Source of the DNA: PALSA-607 sp036510735 | Lineage (GTDB): Bacteria > Actinomycetota > Actinomycetes > Acidothermales > Acidothermaceae | Reading direction: 5' to 3' | Length of the DNA: 12,010 nt | Assembly: GCA_036510735.1 (NCBI GenBank) | Contig: DATCDK010000238.1 | Coordinates: forward strand, 1 to 12,010 | Part shown: in pieces, positions 6,877 to 12,010 of the stretch | Numbering within the stretch: position 1 is the first letter of the stretch | Layout of the letters: every line of letters begins with the position of its first letter | Notes under the pieces: model-generated | The model's database searches: none | Told to the model about the DNA's origin: nothing | What the model saw: the letters and a program-made list of their open reading frames with translations, nothing else | Translations under genes and position numbers: made by a program

Positions 6877-8457
6877 ATGCTTGATATCTCCGATCCCGCC
6901 GGGACTCCCGACCAGCCAGGCTCGACGGGCATTCGAACCAGACGTATCGGGACGGCGATCAGTGGGCCGATCCACCGTCACCTCACGCCCGATGTCGCAG
7001 GCGTCGCCGCACTAACCGCGGCCACTGCCGCCCTGTACACCCTCTTCGAGGTCGAGCAGCAACGGCATTTTCAGACTGCAGGCTACGACCTCGGCATCTT
7101 CGACCAGGCGATCAGCGGGTACGCGCACCTGCACGCGCCGATCTCGTTGATGAAGGGCGTGCACAACGGGTTCGGCACGCACTTTTCCGAGCTGGGCGAC
7201 CATTTCTCGCCGATCATCGCCGCCGTTGCACCGGTGTACCGGGTTTTCCCAAGCGCCGTGACGCTGCTCGTGATTCAGGGCCTGCTCTTCGCGGCGTCGC
7301 TGCCTTCGGTTTGGCTCTTCAGTCGGCGCGCGCTCGGTCGCCCCGCGGCGTACCTGATCACCGCCGCGTACGCCCTTGCCTGGGGGTTGCAAGCGGCGAT
7401 GGCGGCCGACTTCCACGAGATCGCATTCGCCGTCCCGCTGCTCGCTATTGCCCTAGAGAGGCTGGACGCCGGTCGGTTGCGCACTGCGGTTATCGCTGCT
7501 TTGTTGCTGCTGCTGGTGAAAGAAGACTTCGGTCTCGTCGTTGCAGCGTTCGGTCTGGTCGTCGGACTGCGCACGAAACGTTGGCGACTCGCCGGCGTCC
7601 TGGCCGTTGTCGGCATAGCGTTCACCGTCCTTGCTGACCGCGTCTTGATCCCCGCGTTCGGCGGGAAGGCCGGCTACTACTGGGATTACTACGCCGCGCT
7701 TGGTTCGGGCCCGCTCGAAGCCGCGTGGCATGTGGTGCGGCACCCGCTATGGACGTTGCATCTCATGGTGACCCCGCAGGCCAAGGTGCGGCTCCTCGAG
7801 TGGTTGTTCTTCCCGCTCGGGCTCATGCCGCTCGGGTCATCGTTCCTGCTGCTCACCGTGCCGTTGCTCGCCGAGCGGCTGCTGTCAGACAACCCCAACC
7901 ACTGGACGCTGACGCATCAGTACAGCGCGCCCCTCGTGCCGATCCTCACCCTCGCCGCTGTCGACACCGTCGCGAAAATTCGCAGGGCACTGCAGCCACA
8001 CACGTCGACGGAAGCGCGGCACCGCGGTCGTGCCGGCCGACTTTCGTGGACAGTAGGGCCCGTGTACGCGCTTGGCATCCTTCTCGTTGCCGTGTGGGCC
8101 TGGGGTCGGATGCCGTTTGGCCAGCTCACAAACAACGGCATCACGCAGTCGTGGCACACCACTAGCTACGACCAGGCGCGGCAGGCCGCGGTTGACGTCG
8201 TCCCGAATGGGGCAACTGTTGAGGCAAGCAATGAACTTGCTCCACATCTGGTCGATCGCACAAAGGTGATGCTGCTCGATGCGACGCCGCACGATGCGCC
8301 GTGGGTGGTGTTCGACGAGGGGTACATCGAGTTTCCGATGACCGACCAGGCCCAGCAGACGCGCAGTAGCTGGCTGCTGTCGCACGGATATCAGCGGGTG
8401 TTCTCACGCGACTCGATCGTCGTCTTCCACCGCGTCGCGCCGGCGAGTGCGCCATGA
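6877..8457 (+). CDS. DUF2079 polytopic membrane protein, probable GT-C-type transferase
   Basis: A 526-aa membrane protein with about nine to eleven hydrophobic segments; the clearest are near 41-58, 127-147, 155-172, 183-196, 203-230, 237-256, 310-332, 350-365 and 392-410. Characteristic DUF2079 features are GYDLGIFDQ (69-77), HFSPI (109-113), ADFHE (177-181), LVKEDFG (213-219) and THQYSAPLVP (346-355). Asp71/Asp76 lie just after the first helix, where GT-C glycosyltransferases carry their catalytic Asp. To my knowledge DUF2079 is related to the GT-C fold, so use of a polyprenyl-phosphate sugar on the outer face is a reasonable inference but not proven. The last roughly 110 residues form a soluble, presumably extracytoplasmic domain. 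The ATG lies 8 nt after the rmlA stop with no clear ribosome-binding site, suggesting coupling to rmlA translation. The stop overlaps the next start (ATGA). The sugar and acceptor are unknown. Confidence 0.85.
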   Translation: MLDISDPAGTPDQPGSTGIRTRRIGTAISGPIHRHLTPDVAGVAALTAATAALYTLFEVEQQRHFQTAGYDLGIFDQAISGYAHLHAPISLMKGVHNGFGTHFSELGDHFSPIIAAVAPVYRVFPSAVTLLVIQGLLFAASLPSVWLFSRRALGRPAAYLITAAYALAWGLQAAMAADFHEIAFAVPLLAIALERLDAGRLRTAVIAALLLLLVKEDFGLVVAAFGLVVGLRTKRWRLAGVLAVVGIAFTVLADRVLIPAFGGKAGYYWDYYAALGSGPLEAAWHVVRHPLWTLHLMVTPQAKVRLLEWLFFPLGLMPLGSSFLLLTVPLLAERLLSDNPNHWTLTHQYSAPLVPILTLAAVDTVAKIRRALQPHTSTEARHRGRAGRLSWTVGPVYALGILLVAVWAWGRMPFGQLTNNGITQSWHTTSYDQARQAAVDVVPNGATVEASNELAPHLVDRTKVMLLDATPHDAPWVVFDEGYIEFPMTDQAQQTRSSWLLSHGYQRVFSRDSIVVFHRVAPASAP

Positions 8458-10799
8458 CCGTTGACGATCCGCTAGCTACCGACGAGCCCGACGACTTCGA
8501 CACGGACATCGCCGACATCGAGACCGGACGACGGGTGCGCACCCCGCGATCGGATGCGTCGCGTCGTCTCCCTGGCCGGATCCTCGCGGTCGCATCGGTG
8601 TTGCCGGCCGTGGTCGCGGCTGCATGGGTGGCCGGTGCGTTGGCGCTGCTGTGGTTTCACATCTACGGCCCGATAACAGGCACGATTCTCGCTCTCGCTA
8701 TCACCGTCGTTATCGGCCGCCCGGCGCTGCGAGTCGCGCTAGCGTCGGCCGATCGGCTAGGCGACGTGCCGTGGTGGGCACTGATCGCCGTCCTCGCTGT
8801 TGTTGTGCTTGCCGGCGGCCTGGCGTTCGCGCACAGTGCCGAAGACGTGTTGGTCCGTCGTGATCCGGGCTCGTACGCGATGAGCGCTACTTGGTTGTCG
8901 ACGCACGGCACGATTCTGATGCCTTCGCACCCACAGGTGTTCGGCGCGCCGAATTCTGATCTGGTGTTGGCTTCTCAGGGCTTCTACGTGCAGGGTTCGC
9001 ACATCATTCCGCAGTTCATGACCGGCGCACCTGTGTTGCTGTCGATCGGTGGCTGGATGGCCGGCGTCAGCGGCGTGCTGCATGCGAACGCGTTCCTCGG
9101 GGCGTTCGCGCTACTGGCGTTCGCCGGCCTGGCGGCCCGACTCGTTGGCGCTCGCTGGGCGCCGCTCGCGGTGCTCGCACTGGCATTCGTGCAGCCTGAG
9201 CTCGACGTGATGCGGGCCACCTACAGCGAACCCGCGGGCCAGTTGATTCTGCTGGGCGGATTGGCGATCGTCGTCGACGCTTTCATCGCGGGCGAACTGA
9301 TGCCTGGGCTTTGGCCGCGTCCGCGGCGAACCACCGACAGCGAGTCGGCGCCCGCTGATGCACCGAAGCTTGCGCCAAACCTTGCTGCCAATGGTCTGTT
9401 CGTCGGCGGCTTGGTGCTTGGTCTCGTGTTCACCGTGCGCATCGACGCGGTCGCCGATCTCTTCCCGCTGGTTCCGTTCGTCGGCTGGCTGGCTTTTCAT
9501 CGAGTCCTCGGCTGGAAGCGCTTTGCGGGCGGCCTCTTGCTCGGCCTCGCATTTGGCGGATTCGACTGCCTCTTCCTGACCTATCCCTACGCGGAACACG
9601 TCGGTCCCGACCTCGCGAAAGTGGGCCTCGGCTTCACGGCGCTGACGTTGTGGACGCTCGCGGTCTTCGTTCTTGCGAGGTGGCGGCAGCGTCGCGACGC
9701 CGGCGGGGGTGCTTGGCGCACGTCGCCGTGGTACTGGCGAATCGGCCTCGTCGTTGCTGTTGTGGTGTCGGGAGTTCTCCCGCTGCTCACGTGGGTTCGC
9801 GGTATCCGCCGAAGGTTGCCGATCCTGGCTGCCGTTGGCGTGTTTCTCATTGGCCTGTTCTTTTTCTTGCGACCGCACTTGATGACGATGCGCGCCAACC
9901 CGACGTCCGGCGGTGCGAACTACGTCGAGCAGGTGCAGCGCTTCCTGCACATGACCGTCGACCCGACGCGGTCGTACTACGAGCAGGCGACGCGGTGGCT
10001 GTCGTGGTATCTCGGGTGGGGCACGTTGGCGCTCGCGCTGATCGGTGCGTGCTGGCTCGCCTACGAGCAAATTGCCGGACACCGACGGGTGTGGGCACCG
10101 GCTTTCCTGGTCTGCTTCGGCTCCGCATTATGGGTGCTCTTTGCGCCGAGCATCACTCCCGACCACCCGTGGGCCGACCGTCGTTTTGTCCCGGTGGTGC
10201 TCCCCGGTCTGGTGCTGTTCGCGCTGATCGCGATTGTTCCCGTGCTTCAGTTCATCGCGAGCCGGTCGTCGCGTGCATGGTCGGCCGACTCGGGCGCCCG
10301 GCCCGTGCTTCTCGGCGCTCTGCAAGGAGCGGTCGGCGCGCTCGCGGTGCTCATCGTCGTCGTCCCGGTCTGGACAGGCAGCCGCGACGTCATCTACACG
10401 AAGACCGAAGTCGGCGAACCCATGCTCGTGCATCAGGTGTGCTCGCAGCTGCGGCCCGGTGACGTCGTCATCGCTGTCGGTGGCCGGGCCAGGACCGAGT
10501 GGCCTGGAACGATGAAGGTCATGTGCGGGGTGAACGTCGGCTATCTCTACAACGACGACGACCGCACTGAGATGTCCCAGATCTATACCCAGGTGCATGC
10601 CGATGGTGGCCGCCTGATGCTGCTGGCCGAGAGCCAGGGCGACAAGAACGCCGCCGACTTCGAGGCGGCCTGGCCCGACAAGCCCACCGCGTCGCTCATC
10701 ACCAGTGAAGCCACCCACACGCTGGTGACCCGGCCTGGGAAGCCGACGAAGTTCCTGACTGAGATGTGGCTGGGCGAATATCAGCTCGGCGGTTCCTGA
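8454..10799 (+). CDS. Large polytopic membrane protein, probable GT-C glycosyltransferase
   Basis: A 781-aa integral membrane protein. An acidic, probably cytoplasmic N-terminus (1-35, many Asp/Glu) precedes about fifteen hydrophobic segments, for example 44-68, 73-90, 107-126, 211-248, 262-280, 312-376, 392-408, 427-447, 456-472, 515-536, 547-562, 578-600 and 615-640. A C-terminal soluble domain of about 140 residues follows. VRRDPGSYA (134-142) lies in the first large loop after the early helices, as the catalytic Asp does in GT-C enzymes. Further loop motifs are ATYSEP (255-260) and PDHPWADRRFVP (569-580), the sort of late Arg-rich motif seen in PMT/ArnT-like proteins. The start ATG overlaps the DUF2079 stop by four bases (ATGA), implying translational coupling. 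rmlB follows after a repeat-filled 88-nt gap. The assignment as glycosyltransferase rests on topology and motif placement; exact family, donor and acceptor are not recognisable to me. Confidence 0.78.
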   Translation: MTVDDPLATDEPDDFDTDIADIETGRRVRTPRSDASRRLPGRILAVASVLPAVVAAAWVAGALALLWFHIYGPITGTILALAITVVIGRPALRVALASADRLGDVPWWALIAVLAVVVLAGGLAFAHSAEDVLVRRDPGSYAMSATWLSTHGTILMPSHPQVFGAPNSDLVLASQGFYVQGSHIIPQFMTGAPVLLSIGGWMAGVSGVLHANAFLGAFALLAFAGLAARLVGARWAPLAVLALAFVQPELDVMRATYSEPAGQLILLGGLAIVVDAFIAGELMPGLWPRPRRTTDSESAPADAPKLAPNLAANGLFVGGLVLGLVFTVRIDAVADLFPLVPFVGWLAFHRVLGWKRFAGGLLLGLAFGGFDCLFLTYPYAEHVGPDLAKVGLGFTALTLWTLAVFVLARWRQRRDAGGGAWRTSPWYWRIGLVVAVVVSGVLPLLTWVRGIRRRLPILAAVGVFLIGLFFFLRPHLMTMRANPTSGGANYVEQVQRFLHMTVDPTRSYYEQATRWLSWYLGWGTLALALIGACWLAYEQIAGHRRVWAPAFLVCFGSALWVLFAPSITPDHPWADRRFVPVVLPGLVLFALIAIVPVLQFIASRSSRAWSADSGARPVLLGALQGAVGALAVLIVVVPVWTGSRDVIYTKTEVGEPMLVHQVCSQLRPGDVVIAVGGRARTEWPGTMKVMCGVNVGYLYNDDDRTEMSQIYTQVHADGGRLMLLAESQGDKNAADFEAAWPDKPTASLITSEATHTLVTRPGKPTKFLTEMWLGEYQLGGS

Positions 10800-10869
10800 C
10801 CGGCACGAGCTCCCTGACCGACAGAATGTCCCTGACCGACAGCACGTCCCTGACCGACAGCACGTCCCT
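10793..10869 (+). repeat. 18-bp tandem repeat, four units plus a partial fifth, between the GT-C gene and rmlB
   Basis: Consensus TCCCTGACCGACAGCACG. Units: 10793-10810 (diverged, TTCCTGACCGGCACGAGC), 10811-10828 (ends AATG), 10829-10846 and 10847-10864 (identical to each other), and the partial TCCCT at 10865-10869. The first unit spans the last codons and TGA stop of the GT-C gene, so the array looks like local duplication of the gene's end. The period is 6 codons, so every unit repeats a TGA in that gene's frame. Each unit from the second on carries TCCCT, complementary to the AGGGA of the rmlB ribosome-binding site. No dispersed copies are seen in the window. Too short and unspaced for CRISPR. 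Confidence 0.93.
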
Positions 10870-10885
10870 CGAGGGAAAGAGTTGA
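10826..10885 (+). CDS. Possible 19-codon leader ORF across the tandem repeat (speculative)
   Basis: ATG at 10826 opens MSLTDSTSLTDSTSLEGKS and stops with TGA at 10883-10885. This overlaps the TTG codon (10882-10884) in the rmlB frame and ends two bases before the rmlB ATG. The peptide is simply the repeat read in one frame (LTDSTS twice). No Shine-Dalgarno sequence precedes the ATG, so translation is doubtful. It is recorded because its stop position would suit translational coupling to rmlB. Confidence 0.12.
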   Translation: MSLTDSTSLTDSTSLEGKS

Positions 10886-10887
10886 GC
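10865..10887 (+). promoter_or_regulatory. rmlB ribosome-binding site embedded in a perfect palindrome
   Basis: TCCCTCGAGGGA (10865-10876) is a perfect 12-bp palindrome. Its right half, GAGGGA, is the only Shine-Dalgarno-like sequence for rmlB. It lies 6 nt before a TTG (10882) and 12 nt before the ATG (10888), counted from GAGGG. The left half is the partial fifth repeat unit. A short TCCC/GGGA hairpin with loop TCGA, or pairing with TCCCT of an upstream unit, could mask the site. Confidence 0.6.
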
Positions 10888-11874
10888 ATGCGAGTACTGG
10901 TTACCGGCGCTGCCGGGTTCATCGGTTCGCACTACGTGCGCAGCATGCTGTCGGGCGACTACCCCGGGTTCGAGGACGCCGAGGTCACGGTGTTCGACAA
11001 GCTGACGTACGCGGGCAATCTCGAGAACCTGGCCCCGGTTGCCGATAGCCCGCGCTACCGATTCGTGCAGGGCGATATCTGCGATCCCGTGCAAGTCGCC
11101 GACGCGGTCATTGGTCACGACATCGTGGTCAACTTCGCCGCCGAATCGCACGTCGACCGATCGATCTACGGTGCTGCCGAGTTCGTCGTGACAAACGTGC
11201 TTGGTGCCCAAACGCTGTTCGACGCCTGTGTACGGGCCGGCATTGGCCGGGTCGTGCACGTGTCAACCGACGAGGTATACGGAACGATCCCCGAGGGGTC
11301 GTGGACCGAGGAGCACATCCTTGAGCCGAACTCCCCTTACTCCGCAAGCAAAGCCGGTGCCGATCTGCTCGCGCGGGCATACGCAGGCACCTACGGGCTC
11401 AACATCTCCGTGACGCGGTGCACCAACAACTACGGGCACTACCAGTTCCCGGAGAAAGTCATCCCGCTGTTCGTGACGAATCTCATCGACGGTCTGACCG
11501 TGCCGCTCTACGGCACCGGCGAGAACATCCGTGACTGGCTGCACGTCGACGACCACTGCCGGGGCATTCAGCTCGTCGTCGAAAAGGGCGCGGCGGGGGA
11601 GTTCTACAACATCGGCGGCGGCATCGAGCTGACGAACAAGGAGCTGACGCAGCGGCTGCTCGACGCGTGCGGTGCGACCTGGGACTCGGTGGTTCACGTC
11701 GAAGACCGCAAGAACCACGATCTTCGCTATTCATTGGACGACGCGAAGCTGCGCGCGATGGGATACGCACCAGGCACGTCCTTCGATGAGGGTCTCGCAA
11801 AGACCGTGCAGTGGTACCGCGACCACCAAGCGTGGTGGCGTTCCATCAAGGCGAAGGCGGCACTCGCGCAGTGA
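10888..11874 (+). CDS. rmlB: dTDP-glucose 4,6-dehydratase
   Basis: Second enzyme of dTDP-L-rhamnose synthesis: NAD+-dependent conversion of dTDP-glucose to dTDP-4-keto-6-deoxyglucose, cytosolic, extended-SDR family. 328 aa from ATG, the usual length. Seen: NAD-binding GAAGFIGS (7-14), FDKLTYAGNLENL (36-48), GDICD (62-66), AAESHVDRSI (84-93), the dehydratase triad motif STDEVYG (Thr127, Asp128, Glu129), catalytic YSASK (Tyr151, Lys155), RCTNNYG (177-183), NIRDWLHVDDH (213-223) and the C-terminal RKNHDLRYSLD (274-284) typical of RmlB. ATG at 10888 is preferred because MRVLVTG matches the family N-terminus. TTG at 10882 would add two residues and has the better ribosome-binding-site spacing. Its stop overlaps the next start (GTGA), coupling it to rmlD. 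The leader contains an 18-bp tandem repeat that may affect translation. Confidence 0.97.
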   Translation: MRVLVTGAAGFIGSHYVRSMLSGDYPGFEDAEVTVFDKLTYAGNLENLAPVADSPRYRFVQGDICDPVQVADAVIGHDIVVNFAAESHVDRSIYGAAEFVVTNVLGAQTLFDACVRAGIGRVVHVSTDEVYGTIPEGSWTEEHILEPNSPYSASKAGADLLARAYAGTYGLNISVTRCTNNYGHYQFPEKVIPLFVTNLIDGLTVPLYGTGENIRDWLHVDDHCRGIQLVVEKGAAGEFYNIGGGIELTNKELTQRLLDACGATWDSVVHVEDRKNHDLRYSLDDAKLRAMGYAPGTSFDEGLAKTVQWYRDHQAWWRSIKAKAALAQ

Positions 11875-12010
11875 CCGAGCGGTGGCTGGTCGTCGGCGCG
11901 GGAGGGCAGCTCGGCACTGACCTGATGCGCGTCCTTGACGGTCAATACGTCATTGGCCTGACACGCCACGAGCTCGACATCACCGACGTCGACGCCGTGG
12001 CACGGGCGGT
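11871..12010 (+). CDS. rmlD: dTDP-4-dehydrorhamnose reductase, 5' end (truncated by the window edge)
   Basis: GTG at 11871 overlaps the rmlB stop (GTGA). The 46 visible codons begin MTERWLVVGAGGQLG and continue to a segment containing LTRHELDITDVDAV. GAGGQLG is the glycine-rich dinucleotide motif and LDITD is a hallmark of RmlD near its position here. RmlD reduces dTDP-4-keto-L-rhamnose to dTDP-L-rhamnose with NAD(P)H, the last pathway step. The gene runs out of the window with no stop, so the rest (Tyr-x3-Lys, substrate site) cannot be checked. rmlC is absent up to this point and may be downstream, fused or elsewhere. Confidence 0.88.
   Translation, partial: MTERWLVVGAGGQLGTDLMRVLDGQYVIGLTRHELDITDVDAVARA

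Noticed and set aside
9111..10082. 323-codon minus-strand open frame opposite the GT-C gene
   Set aside because: Very high Arg/Gln/Glu content and no domain; the complementary frame has coherent membrane helices.
10793..10869. CRISPR array
   Set aside because: Units are directly adjacent, 18 bp long and without spacers.
10699..11259. Minus-strand frame with a repeated VRDVLS-type peptide
   Set aside because: The peptide repeat is only the 18-bp DNA repeat read backwards; the frame continues antisense to rmlB and has no ribosome-binding site.
1..12010. tRNA, rRNA or insertion sequence
   Set aside because: No tRNA-like cloverleaf, rRNA sequence, transposase or flanking inverted repeats were recognised by eye in the gaps, which are all under 200 bp.

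Overview
The window is GC-rich DNA with actinobacterial gene content. It holds two LytR-CpsA-Psr (LCP) proteins with C-terminal LytR_C domains, a Cys-rich lipoprotein with DUF4232-like segments, a long-form RmlA, and two large multi-pass membrane proteins of the GT-C type. Some starts are GTG, there are ATGA/GTGA gene overlaps, and at least one start (rmlA) looks leaderless. This fits a high-GC Gram-positive actinomycete; I cannot name the genus from the sequence alone.

Layout. From 27 to 3201, two LCP ligase-type genes lie in tandem on the minus strand. They are separated by a 130-bp spacer that carries a possible extracytoplasmic-stress (ECF sigma) promoter and two inverted repeats. From about 3202 to 3393 is a divergent intergenic region. 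It contains a three-copy GCATCGAAT repeat that overlaps a likely promoter for the next gene. From 3394 to 5726 are two plus-strand genes: a classical short-chain dehydrogenase/reductase (SDR) and a secreted lipoprotein with two DUF4232-like segments. From 5804 to the right edge is a compact plus-strand cluster: rmlA (long form), a DUF2079 membrane protein, a 781-aa polytopic GT-C-like membrane protein, rmlB, and the 5' end of rmlD, which runs off the window.

How the genes may work together. RmlA, RmlB and RmlD are steps 1, 2 and 4 of dTDP-L-rhamnose synthesis. rmlC is not in the window. The two membrane proteins sit inside the rml operon, between rmlA and rmlB. They are most simply read as polyprenyl-phosphate-sugar-dependent transferases, or related membrane enzymes, that act on a rhamnose-containing envelope glycan outside the membrane. 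LCP proteins are known to transfer such lipid-linked polymers to peptidoglycan. Together the window looks like a cell-wall glycopolymer module: precursor synthesis, membrane assembly and wall attachment. The polymer itself cannot be read from the sequence.

Most unusual local structure. An 18-bp tandem repeat of four units plus a partial fifth begins on the stop codon of the GT-C gene. It ends in a perfect palindrome that contains the rmlB ribosome-binding site. Each later unit carries TCCCT, which is complementary to that site, so the array could act as a translational tuner of rmlB.
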